A DNA stretch of 9,976 bases from Caldifarciminota bacterium RBG_13_43_14 (GTDB lineage: Bacteria > Hydrothermota > Tepidihabitantia > SM23-42): positions 538 through 10,513 of the forward strand of contig MEUM01000068.1 of NCBI GenBank assembly GCA_001771735.1. The letters run 5' to 3'. Below, in pieces: positions 1 to 6,700 of this stretch; position 1 is the first letter of the stretch; each line of letters begins with the position of its first letter. A program made the translations under genes and the position numbers. The notes under the pieces are model-generated. The model saw only the letters and a program-made list of their open reading frames with translations. It was not told the DNA's origin and did not search any database.

Positions 1-682
1 CCTTGCTCAGCATCGCTTTCATTTCTGGGATTGAATAGCAGCGAATACCTTCATTTGCGTGATAGCCGAGCTCGTCCTTAGGTCGCAATATTGTACCATC
101 CTTTTCAATAATGAAGATTCTTGAGCGATAAGTAGATGTTTCAGTATCAAACCACTCCTCATTTAATTCCCAGCCATCTTTTGTCTCAGACCATAACCGG
201 CTATGTTTATTGAATTTACCTACTGGTAGGAACATAATGAAAACTTTACCGTTTATCTTAAGCGCCCGGTTTATTGAATTTAAAAGTTGCTGGTCTTCCC
301 CATTGCCGAAAAAACCAAAAGTCCCGCTCAGTACTACGCAGGCATCAAACTCAGCATTGTAATTGATGGCGCGCATATCACCAACAATGAAAGTGCTTTT
401 TAGGCCCTGTTTTTGAAACTGCTGCCTGGCAAATTCAATTAATGGCGGAGCAATATCAATTCCAACCACTTCATAACCTTTGCTGGCAAATACCTTTGCC
501 TGATCACCACCACCACAACCAAGATCGAGAATACGCGCCCCAGGCGAAAGTTGACATACATGCTCAATGAAATTGACCAATTGCTTGTCCCATTCAAAGA
601 TCCCTGGAATACTGTGCCGGTGGTCAATTCGCCAGTATATTGCCCAAAATTCATTCCAGGTTTTTTCTATTGTTTTTAACAT
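1..682 (-). CDS. Class I SAM-dependent methyltransferase, C-terminus cut by window edge
   Basis: The frame reads 227 codons from an ATG at 682 down to position 1 without a stop, so the C-terminus is missing. It has the Rossmann methyltransferase motifs in order: motif I ILDLGCGGGD (residues 51-60, SAM-binding glycine loop), motif II acidic strand end VVGIDIAPP (72-80), and motif III IVGDMRAI (99-106), followed by a strand with LSGTFGFFGNGED (118-130) and ALKINGKVFIMF (140-151), the usual post-motif helix and strand. This matches the Methyltransf_11/25 type. No signal peptide is seen, so it is probably cytosolic. The substrate cannot be told from the sequence. The start is supported by AAGGAG about 11 bases upstream of the ATG and by a good promoter 66 bases upstream. 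It is transcribed separately from the S8 gene upstream, 157 bp away. The family call is firm; the function is open. Confidence 0.9.
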   Translation of the reverse strand, partial: MLKTIEKTWNEFWAIYWRIDHRHSIPGIFEWDKQLVNFIEHVCQLSPGARILDLGCGGGDQAKVFASKGYEVVGIDIAPPLIEFARQQFQKQGLKSTFIVGDMRAINYNAEFDACVVLSGTFGFFGNGEDQQLLNSINRALKINGKVFIMFLPVGKFNKHSRLWSETKDGWELNEEWFDTETSTYRSRIFIIEKDGTILRPKDELGYHANEGIRCYSIPEMKAMLSK

Positions 683-747
683 AATTGACTATTCTCCTTT
701 TTTTGCGAGAAGTTCTAATCTAAATATTTATTTCATGGTCTCTGGAA

Positions 748-776
748 ATTATATTAGCATTTTATTAGGAGGTCAA
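748..776 (-). promoter_or_regulatory. Sigma70-type promoter of the methyltransferase gene
   Basis: On the minus strand TTGACC (776-771) is followed after exactly 17 bases by a perfect TATAAT (753-748). Transcription would start near 741, giving a leader of about 60 bases before the ATG at 682. The rest of 683-839 is AT-rich and holds no gene that I can support. Confidence 0.75.
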
Positions 777-783
777 TATTGAC
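772..783. promoter_or_regulatory. Palindrome over the -35 box, possible operator
   Basis: GTCAATATTGAC is a perfect 12-bp palindrome that covers five of the six bases of the -35 element of the methyltransferase promoter. The position suits a repressor site. No regulator can be assigned. A 12-mer of this kind can also occur by chance in AT-rich DNA, so this is tentative. Confidence 0.4.
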
Positions 784-839
784 TGATAACTATTTATTAA
801 ATCTTATCACCCATTAGCAATTAAAAAAACAATTCTTTT

Positions 840-2375
840 TTATTTTACAATAATTATTTTTTGAATAATCTTTTTTTCTATTTCAATAAAGTACACACCT
901 GGCGCAAGATAAGGCAGTATAGCTTTCCGGCCGGAAATATCAAAGATGGCAGGCTCCTGATCCTGTGGAATAAATAAAGGTCCTCGGATAATTGTTGGCA
1001 ATATAAAATTGTTTTTAATATCTTTGGTTTCTTGTTCCTCAACACCAATCACTGCCTGTAAAGCTCCCCAGACATTAAGTCTTCCCCAACCATAGATATT
1101 ATTTGGGTAGGGCGCTCCTTGGGGTGGATGGTCTGCGTAGTCAAGAATCAAATTATAAACTTGCTGTACTTCTAAATTTGGATCTCTCTGCAATAAGATA
1201 GCTGAGGCCCCAGTAATATGTGGTGTAGCGATTGTCGTGCCGCTCATTAAAGTATAAGTATTATTAAGAAAACACGATCTAATATTCACGCCTGGTGCAG
1301 AAATGTCGGGTTTGGTCAAATTCCAATCAGACCTCATCCAATAAGTTGTATCATTCCAAGGAGGTTGATTAGGCGCAGGTCCTCGTGCAGACCCAAAAAG
1401 CAAAGTGTCATTAGAAGTTGCTGCGCCAATCCCTATAACAATGGGGAAATTGCCCGGGGCTTTGGCCGTACCAAAACCAGGACCGCCGCTGCCGATTGAA
1501 AAAACCGGGAAGATTCCAAAAGAACGCAGATTCAAACAGTCGCTCCAAAATTCTAATGATGTTGTTGAACTCTGTGACCAAGAATTATTAACAATTATGG
1601 CACTTTGTGTGGCAAACCATTCAAGGCAATTGTGAATCCATGAGGACTGACCACTGCCTGCGCTGTTTAATGCCTTTGCACAAATAAATTGAACACCAGG
1701 GGCAACTCCTACATCATCTACAAATGGACCCAGCCCATCTCCGCCACAGATAATTCCCATTACATGAGTACCATGTCCATTGTCATCATATGGCGCAGGT
1801 TGTCCATTAACTGCATCGTACCAGCCGCCTGGAATCCATCGGCCATGAAATGCCGGATGATCGACATCGACCCCAGTATCAATATTCCCTACAATTATTG
1901 TAGCACCATCATACCCTGCTACCCAACACGAATCAGCCATAATTTGAGAAATGTTCCATTCCGGTGTTCTTGTTCCAGTTTCATTAGAATATTTACAATA
2001 ATTATTTTCCAGTTTTATTTCAAAATTATCAACAATGTAATTAACGTCCTCACGTGCTGCAACAACCTCTATAATATCTCCAGTTGCCGTAATCATTAAA
2101 CCATTAAATATCCACCAGGTCTGGTCAATTGTTACTGTCTTTCCGAAACTCTTAAGATAATTTGCTAAACCAGCTTGATGTAATCTGACAAATTCTTCAA
2201 GATAAACAATCTTCTCTGCCTTGGTTGTTTTTTCTGACAAAATTGAAAGGTCAGCTTGTGATTTCATATGGACAATGACCTGGATTGTTTCATGTTCTTT
2301 TAATAGTTCTAACTTTTCTCGCAATTGCGGATGGATTATGCCGGTGATTAATCCTATAATAATTACTGAAATCAT
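840..2375 (-). CDS. S8-fold (subtilisin-like) secreted protein, probable pseudoprotease
   Basis: 511 aa. Order: short hydrophobic N-terminus (1-14), a propeptide-like region (about 20-125) resembling inhibitor I9, the S8 domain (about 145-445), and a short FlgD-like sorting tail (about 475-511, LAPGVYFIEIEKK...IIIVK). The catalytic Asp (IDTGVD, D166) and His (GHGTH, H201) are present. At the catalytic Ser position the usual GTSMATPH reads GTTIATPH, so Thr381 (codon ACA) replaces Ser. The oxyanion-hole motif GNSGP reads GSGGP, so Ser296 (codon AGC) replaces Asn. The paralogue at 3100-5955 has both residues. The reading frame, disulfide-type Cys positions and surrounding blocks (DSCW, WYDA, YGWGRLNVW) remain conserved, so it looks maintained rather than decaying. 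I infer loss of normal proteolysis; a binding, chaperone or decoy role is possible. The start at 2375 has AAAGGA 8 bases upstream. It follows a relic ORF by 12 bases and probably shares its promoter. Confidence 0.9.
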   Translation of the reverse strand: MISVIIIGLITGIIHPQLREKLELLKEHETIQVIVHMKSQADLSILSEKTTKAEKIVYLEEFVRLHQAGLANYLKSFGKTVTIDQTWWIFNGLMITATGDIIEVVAAREDVNYIVDNFEIKLENNYCKYSNETGTRTPEWNISQIMADSCWVAGYDGATIIVGNIDTGVDVDHPAFHGRWIPGGWYDAVNGQPAPYDDNGHGTHVMGIICGGDGLGPFVDDVGVAPGVQFICAKALNSAGSGQSSWIHNCLEWFATQSAIIVNNSWSQSSTTSLEFWSDCLNLRSFGIFPVFSIGSGGPGFGTAKAPGNFPIVIGIGAATSNDTLLFGSARGPAPNQPPWNDTTYWMRSDWNLTKPDISAPGVNIRSCFLNNTYTLMSGTTIATPHITGASAILLQRDPNLEVQQVYNLILDYADHPPQGAPYPNNIYGWGRLNVWGALQAVIGVEEQETKDIKNNFILPTIIRGPLFIPQDQEPAIFDISGRKAILPYLAPGVYFIEIEKKIIQKIIIVK

Positions 2376-2387
2376 TGTATTTTCCTT

Positions 2388-2495
2388 TTATTTTATAATA
2401 ATAATTTTCTGAATGATCTTTTTATCCACTCCAATAAAATATATGCCTAGCGCAAGGCGTTGAAAAAAAACAATAAAAATTGAAACGCAACCCAT
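2388..2495 (-). pseudogene. Collapsed S8 protease gene: start region joined to sorting tail (35-codon ORF)
   Basis: The minus strand encodes an ATG at 2495 and a stop at 2388. The C-terminal part, LALGIYFIGVDKKIIQKI then IIIK, closely matches the end of the downstream protein (LAPGVYFIEIEKKIIQKI then IIVK), with the match continuing at DNA level against 840-905. The first 12 residues (MGCVSIFIVFFQ) are hydrophobic and do not match the tail. A GAGAGAGG sequence lies 5-12 bases before the ATG and a promoter lies just upstream. The simplest reading is an S8 gene reduced by internal deletion to its start and its tail, still in frame. It could still be translated as a small hydrophobic peptide, or act as a leader for the pseudoprotease, whose ATG follows 12 bases after its stop. 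That the tail is derived from an S8 gene is seen directly; translation is not shown. Confidence 0.7.
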
Positions 2496-2514
2496 ACTAT
2501 CCCTCTCTCACTAT

Positions 2515-2542
2515 ATAATAAGAGGAAAAGACAATATGTCAA
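2515..2542 (-). promoter_or_regulatory. Sigma70-type promoter for the relic ORF and S8 pseudoprotease
   Basis: On the minus strand TTGACA (2542-2537), 16 bases, TATTAT (2520-2515), with TTATAT two bases nearer the start as an alternative. The start point would fall near 2508, about 13 bases before the ATG at 2495. The -35 box overlaps a small dyad, GACA-ATA-TGTC (2530-2540), which could be an operator. This promoter separates the S8 unit from the ArsR-like gene upstream. Confidence 0.65.
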
Positions 2543-2602
2543 TACTAGAATTTTGCACGGTTCGGTTTTACCGGGCCGTTATCCCAGAGTTACTTCTGCT
2601 AT

Positions 2603-2931
2603 TTAATGCAATTGTTCGATTTGCTTGACAATACGTTCGAGTGATTTTTCTAACTGTTCGGTTTCCGGAATCTTTAAAAAATATTTCCTGCTTCGCCAGA
2701 AGACCTCATAGCGTACTAGATCAATATTGCGCAACGCGCGCAAAACCTGAGAAACCGTTGGCATGCTGACGCCCAGTTCATGGGCAAGCTGCTCGGGTGT
2801 CTTCGGACCGTTATTCAATAAATAAAGCGTTTCATACGCGGTTGGATTGCCCAGGACCCGGCAAATGCGCGATGCCCGGTATCTTCTTTCCGGTATTTTC
2901 TTTTTTCCCGTTCCCTTGATTATAACTCATT
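2603..2931 (-). CDS. ArsR-like winged-helix regulator, N-terminal frame disrupted
   Basis: The readable C-terminal part (from about 2880 to the stop at 2603) holds a winged helix-turn-helix: RICRVLGNPTAYETLYLL, then TPEQLAHELGVSMPTVSQVLRAL split over helix 2 and the recognition helix (SMPTVSQVLRAL), a wing around VFWRSRKYFLKI, and a terminal helix of about 20 residues. This is the ArsR/MarR-type fold of a small dimeric repressor. No metal-binding CxC motif is seen. In this frame no ATG or GTG exists after an upstream TAA; only TTG at 2818 remains, and it would cut the first helix. An ATG at 2931, inside a palindromic operator, opens a frame one base off. Adding one A to the A6 run (T6 on plus, 2902-2907) would join them into a normal protein of about 109 aa. 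So the gene is frameshifted, phase-variable or mis-assembled here. No clear RBS precedes the ATG. Confidence 0.7.
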
Positions 2932-2964
2932 TTATCATTTTGTTAATTGACAAAATGATAAAAT
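2930..2964. promoter_or_regulatory. Long palindrome at the regulator's start, likely autoregulatory operator
   Basis: Arms ATTTTATCATTTGT (2930-2943) and ACAAAATGATAAAAT (2950-2964) are complementary over 14 bases with a single one-base bulge, separated by TAATTG. The palindrome begins at the ATG of the ArsR-like gene (2931-2929). Small ArsR-type repressors commonly bind such dyads in their own promoters, so this is likely the site for the gene's own product. The remainder of 2965-3039 is AT-rich with nothing recognisable. Confidence 0.65.
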
Positions 2965-3039
2965 AATAATCATAAATAAAAGTGAATTAGTGGAGAAAAG
3001 AGTCGGTGGGATATATTTTAAAATTTGTGGTATATAAGT

Positions 3040-3072
3040 AAAAGAGGGCAGGTGGGTGTCCTGCCCTCTTTT
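3040..3072 (-). terminator. Rho-independent terminator of the 951-aa S8 protease gene
   Basis: A perfect 13-bp inverted repeat, AAAAGAGGGCAGG (3040-3052) and CCTGCCCTCTTTT (3060-3072), with a 7-base loop. It lies 28 bases past the protease stop codon. The GC-rich stem has A and T runs on both flanks, so it could stop transcription in either direction. It isolates the protease from the ArsR-like gene. Confidence 0.9.
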
Positions 3073-3099
3073 GGTCTAAGGAGAGGCTATGAGGTAAAT

Positions 3100-5955
3100 C
3101 TATTTAACAAGTACAATCTTCTCTATATTTTCGAATGTTGCGCCCTGATCGACCATAAAATGCACGAAGTAGACACCGGCCGGAGCAACCCGTCTCTGAT
3201 CGTCGGTACGGTCCCAGGAAAGACTGGATACTTGATGCTGGATACTAGATGCTAGATTACCGCTCAAATCTTTTATCAATCGGCCCGAAGCGTCGTAGAT
3301 CTTCAACGACATTTCGTCCGCCTGAGGCGGATGCGCATTGCGAATTTCGAATTTGATATTGGTCTTATTCCTGAACACGGTCGGATAAACCGCAAAACTG
3401 ATCAGGCCGGCCGCATTCTGTTCGGCCGCGCCGACAATTCGGATCGTAAATGAATAATGGCCGTCTCCGGGCGCACCGACTGGATCGCAGCCAGTATTAG
3501 GCGTGGTCCAACGATCCCTTGCCCAGAGATAATAATCTACTGTATCATACATGGATTGTGCCGGGATCGTTGCCTGATAAACATTACCGCCTTGATGGCT
3601 CATGGCCAGACGCATCCAGGATCCGGAATTGATGCGATAATACAAGTACGCCGAATCAACACCCGAGACATCAGTAATTGTCGATCGCACCGGGAAAGGA
3701 CCGGTAAATGTAGTGTCCGGCCAATCCGTGGTATTGGTGAAATACGGCGGCGCATTGTCGGTCGGAGTCATGATTTTGAAATCATCAATATACCAATCAG
3801 TGTAATCCTGGAAAAAAGTGTAGCCGTCAATATAAAAACGGATCTTAACATTATTTAACGATGGCAAAGACAAGGTCTTTTCGGTCCAGGCCAAGGTATT
3901 GCCATCCAGCCAGTTATATCCCCATAATGCAGTCCACGTAGAGCCATTATCAGTTGAAACATGAATCGCCGCGCTGTCCATAAAAATACCCTGGTCAAAA
4001 TTATACATATGCCACAATGATAATTGCGGATTCGCATAACTGCCCAGATTTACCGCATTCTTCAGGGTTAAATTCGTAGCATTATCTGAAACCGCTCCGC
4101 TATAGGCTGAATGGGTCGGTGAATGGGACTGGGCAGTTGACCGCACCCAGTTACCCGTGCGGTCCCAATAATTGAGGAACGAATCAATACCGCCGCCATA
4201 TTCAAAATCATCTTCATAGATCACGGTCGGCGCAGGCGCATCACCGATCTCAATATTGTAGAAAACAGTATCATCAAAATCAAGCGAGTCGTGCTGGCCA
4301 TCGGCATGAATGATCAAACCAACACTGGCGATATGTCCAGGCGGTGTAAGAGAATGAGCATTTATCACATATAGATCTCCAGAATTTGATGCCGTGTCGT
4401 TGGGTGCTAAATTGCCGAACAAATGATAGGAATTGGTGATCGAAACAAAATTATCAAATGATTCGAGTGTACCGGCGGTGTTATTAGCATTAGCACCGCC
4501 AATATTTTTCACGCGCACAAATACACTACCGTTCTGGCCTGGATTAATATCCGGAATGGTCTTATCCACGATCGATATCCAGGGTTGATCCATGGTTGGC
4601 GTGCCGTTAAGCGCCCGCCAGACATTAAGCCTTCCCCAACCATAATCATTATTCGGATAGGGTGAACCCTGCGAAGGCTCATCGACATTATCCAGAAGTA
4701 TACTGTATATCATTTGAGGCGTCAGATTCGGATTTTTCTGACCGATAATGCCGATTGCACCGGCGACATGCGGGGTTGCCATTGAAGTACCATTCCACGT
4801 AGCATAACCACCGCCAGGTACACACGAACGTACCGCGACTCCTGGTGCCGATATTTGCGGCTTGATCAAATTCCAATCATCTCTGAGCCAGGTTGAGGGA
4901 TCATTGAACGGCGTTTGATTCGGCGCCGGTCCGCGCGATGAAAATGAAGCAATCGCATCAGTGCTGTCAGTCGCGCCAACCCCGATATTATTGGAATAAC
5001 TGCCCGGACAGAGGACCGTACCGGAATTCGGACCGCTATTGCCATTGGCAAAAACCGGAAAAATATTGATCGATATGTAATTGCGCATTAATGGGTAAAA
5101 AAATGTATCAGCGCCATTAGACCCGCCCCAGGAATTGGAAACAGCTCTAATATCGACCGAATCCTTGAGATCGGCCATGAATTGCAGACCAGCAAGGCAT
5201 TGCTGATAAGTGCCCGAACCACCTGAATTCAATACCTTGGCGGCAACATAGGTGGCTTCATAGGCAACGCCAATATCCTCGGCAAATGGACCAGAGCCAT
5301 CGCCGCCAAGGATGGTTCCCATACAGTGCGTACCGTGATTATGGTCATCATAGGGAGTTGCCTGGCCGTTGATCGCATCATACCAGTACCCGGCCCACTT
5401 ACCTTCTATTGCCGGGTGGGTATAATCAACGCCAGTATCGGTCTCACCCAATATAACTCCCTGTCCGGTAAATCCCGCGGCCCAGCATGAGTCGGCCTTG
5501 ATCTTTCGTATGCCCCAGGGCGTAGCCCGGGTATCAACCGCCGGTTCTGAAATTGGTTCAATAATACGGACCTCGCCGTTATGCGAAAGCCAGGCAACAT
5601 CAGTTCGCTGAACGATCTCTTGGATCACTGCAACCGTAGCTTCAACATATACGCAATTCATTATCCAATATGATTGAATGTCTTGAACTTGATCCGGCAA
5701 AGTCCGCAACCAATCGATCAATGATCCTTGACTCTGGCGCGCAATCGCCTGATAATTCTGGATCTTGTCATGGGTCGAGGCATTTTTCATTTGTTCAAGC
5801 GGATAATCCTGCTGCATAAAAACAAAACATGATATGACCTCGTCCGCGGCAGATTTACTCATCTGCTCGGCCAATTCGGTTGTTACTTTTGCCTCAACCA
5901 ATGCGGGCCAGAGCATATATATTGCGATCAGCAATATGCACACTTTCTTTAGCAT
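3100..5955 (-). CDS. Secreted multidomain subtilisin-like (S8) serine protease with C-terminal sorting domain
   Basis: 951 aa. Order: signal peptide (1-22, KK then a hydrophobic core, cleavage near VEA-K), propeptide-like region (25-130), S8 catalytic domain (about 145-450), a CARDB-like beta domain (about 458-570), a jelly-roll domain resembling those of M6 immune-inhibitor-A peptidases (about 578-730, DDFEYGG to WYIDDFKI), an Ig-like domain (about 735-840), and a FlgD-like/type-A sorting domain (about 850-951, ending IEKIVLVK). The catalytic set is intact: D173 (ETDTGVD), H207 (HNHGTH), oxyanion N306 (GNSGP), S391 (NGTSMATPH). It is probably exported and attached to or released from the surface through a type IX-like system, degrading extracellular protein. 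The start has a strong AAAGGAGG 5 bases before the ATG. A heptanucleotide repeat runs through residues 900-911. The C-terminal region has a partial duplicate at 6200-6336. Confidence 0.95.
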   Translation of the reverse strand: MLKKVCILLIAIYMLWPALVEAKVTTELAEQMSKSAADEVISCFVFMQQDYPLEQMKNASTHDKIQNYQAIARQSQGSLIDWLRTLPDQVQDIQSYWIMNCVYVEATVAVIQEIVQRTDVAWLSHNGEVRIIEPISEPAVDTRATPWGIRKIKADSCWAAGFTGQGVILGETDTGVDYTHPAIEGKWAGYWYDAINGQATPYDDHNHGTHCMGTILGGDGSGPFAEDIGVAYEATYVAAKVLNSGGSGTYQQCLAGLQFMADLKDSVDIRAVSNSWGGSNGADTFFYPLMRNYISINIFPVFANGNSGPNSGTVLCPGSYSNNIGVGATDSTDAIASFSSRGPAPNQTPFNDPSTWLRDDWNLIKPQISAPGVAVRSCVPGGGYATWNGTSMATPHVAGAIGIIGQKNPNLTPQMIYSILLDNVDEPSQGSPYPNNDYGWGRLNVWRALNGTPTMDQPWISIVDKTIPDINPGQNGSVFVRVKNIGGANANNTAGTLESFDNFVSITNSYHLFGNLAPNDTASNSGDLYVINAHSLTPPGHIASVGLIIHADGQHDSLDFDDTVFYNIEIGDAPAPTVIYEDDFEYGGGIDSFLNYWDRTGNWVRSTAQSHSPTHSAYSGAVSDNATNLTLKNAVNLGSYANPQLSLWHMYNFDQGIFMDSAAIHVSTDNGSTWTALWGYNWLDGNTLAWTEKTLSLPSLNNVKIRFYIDGYTFFQDYTDWYIDDFKIMTPTDNAPPYFTNTTDWPDTTFTGPFPVRSTITDVSGVDSAYLYYRINSGSWMRLAMSHQGGNVYQATIPAQSMYDTVDYYLWARDRWTTPNTGCDPVGAPGDGHYSFTIRIVGAAEQNAAGLISFAVYPTVFRNKTNIKFEIRNAHPPQADEMSLKIYDASGRLIKDLSGNLASSIQHQVSSLSWDRTDDQRRVAPAGVYFVHFMVDQGATFENIEKIVLVK
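3224..3258. repeat. Heptanucleotide tandem repeat inside the protease sorting domain
   Basis: Five consecutive 7-mers on the plus strand: CTGGATA, CTTGATG, CTGGATA, CTAGATG, CTAGATT. They encode, on the minus strand, the Ser-rich insert LASSIQHQVSSL (residues 901-912), between DLSGN and SLSWD of the FlgD-like domain. Seven is not a multiple of three, so gain or loss of one unit would shift the frame and remove the C-terminal sorting end. Confidence 0.75.
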
Positions 5956-6011
5956 ATTAACCTCCTTTGAAGAAAAAGTGTCTTTCTAAAGCGCATCGTT
6001 CCACCCATAAG

Positions 6012-6112
6012 GTTTAAGTCTATATAATATATATTTCTCTCCATAGATCTATATTACTAAATACTATGTCATTCTGATGTATAAATATTCAATAAAACTC
6101 ACGATATATCGT
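6012..6112 (-). promoter_or_regulatory. Upstream control region of the 951-aa protease gene (duplicated at 6394-6480)
   Basis: This AT-rich region starts 57 bases before the protease ATG. Between 6012 and 6098 it aligns without gaps to 6394-6480. By eye about 60 of 87 positions match, concentrated in blocks: GTTTAAGTCT, CCATAG, TATGTCATT and ATTCAAYAAAAC (plus-strand reading). The preserved blocks with exact spacing suggest promoter or regulator sites. I cannot fix the -35 and -10 boxes; TTGAATATTTAT on the minus strand is the nearest -35 candidate. It also holds a perfect 12-bp palindrome, ACGATATATCGT (6101-6112), not kept in the copy. The 5956-6011 leader holds only the RBS, and 6113-6199 shows nothing further of note. 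Confidence 0.5.
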
Positions 6113-6199
6113 ATGGTTTATGGTATACTATTCCGCACTGAAAAATGTGCGTTTATTTAGCACTATTTTTCCATAAATTGCAAACGAGGATTATTGACA

Positions 6200-6336
6200 T
6201 TACCTAAACACGGTCGGATAAACCGCAAAACTGATCAGGCCGGCCGCATTCTGTTCGGCCGCGCCGACAATTCGGATCGTGAATGAATAGTAACCATCGC
6301 CGGGCGCACCGACCGGATCACAACAGACAAGCGCAT
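6200..6336 (-). pseudogene. Internally deleted tandem copy of the S8 protease gene
   Basis: Positions 6203-6322 on the minus strand encode the equivalent of residues 823-862 of the 951-aa protease (CDPVGAPGDG to YPTVFR), then TAA at 6202-6200. They match 3370-3489 with few differences, nearly all synonymous (for example GGC to GGT, TTT to TTC) apart from one His to Tyr, so the copy diverged while still under selection. Just upstream is an ATG at 6336 with GAAGAGG before it, at almost the same distance (58 against 57 bases) from the duplicated control region as the start of the intact gene. About 820 codons are missing between start and tail, and the junction is out of frame (the ATG frame stops after about 33 codons). 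It is therefore a former tandem duplicate, now dead. Confidence 0.85.
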
Positions 6337-6393
6337 AAATACCTCTTCGTGATTGAGCGCATATTCAACGAAACAGTATATTACCATTTTGAT

Positions 6394-6480
6394 GTTTAAG
6401 TCTTAAAAATACGGCTTTTTATCCATAGCTGAATTATATAAAAAATTATGTCATTACAGCTAATAAACATTCAACAAAAC
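6394..6480 (-). repeat. Second copy of the protease control region, ahead of the pseudogene
   Basis: It aligns colinearly and without gaps to 6012-6098 (offset 382), which identifies it as the promoter region of the collapsed protease copy at 6200-6336. The pieces 6337-6393 and 6481-6577 are AT-rich and show only weak traces (AGCGCAT shared with the intact gene's leader). Confidence 0.7.
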
Positions 6481-6577
6481 CTTTGCAATATCATGCCATA
6501 TAACTTAACTCAATATACAGAAACTTGGACGCATCTTAACGATTGGAAATAATGTGTACACTGGGAAATTTGAAAAA

Positions 6578-6667
6578 GTCGGATAAATCCCGTTAGAAAT
6601 ACAATAAGTAAATTCTACGCGACATAGATCTTATGATTTTGAACATTTCTAACGGGATAAATCCGAC
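6578..6667. repeat. Inverted-repeat element A (23-bp arms, 44-bp interior)
   Basis: Left arm 6578-6600 (core GGATAAATCCCGTTAGAAAT) and right arm 6645-6667 (core ATTTCTAACGGGATAAATCC) are reverse complements except for two adjacent bases: GGAT-AA-ATCC reads the same on plus in both arms, so the AA faces AA. The interior contains TTATGAT (6631-6637) shortly before the right arm, as in element B. There is no T-run, target-site duplication or gene inside. It could be a regulatory hairpin, a paired protein-binding site, or a very short mobile repeat. Confidence 0.8.
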
Positions 6668-6700
6668 CGCGACAAAATATAACGAAAAATAAACGTAGCG

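Noticed and set aside
439..782. Short open frames over the methyltransferase and its promoter
   Set aside because: The minus-strand frame with SAM motifs and an RBS explains this DNA; the others show no domains.
2556..2582. Hairpin ACGGTTCGG / CCGGGCCGT as a terminator of the ArsR-like gene
   Set aside because: The stem needs two T-G wobbles on plus and is mismatched on the minus transcript, with no T-run after it.
3025..3255. Plus-strand 76-aa open frame
   Set aside because: It overlaps the terminator and the antisense of the protease's sorting domain and has no recognisable domain; a shadow frame.
6134..6151. Small hairpin CGCAC/GTGCG between the pseudogene and the protease
   Set aside because: Only five base pairs with an 8-base loop and no T-run; likely chance.
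6194..6222. Plus-strand TTGACA as a promoter
   Set aside because: No acceptable -10 at 16-18 bases, and it lies at the end of the protease relic with no plus-strand gene after it.
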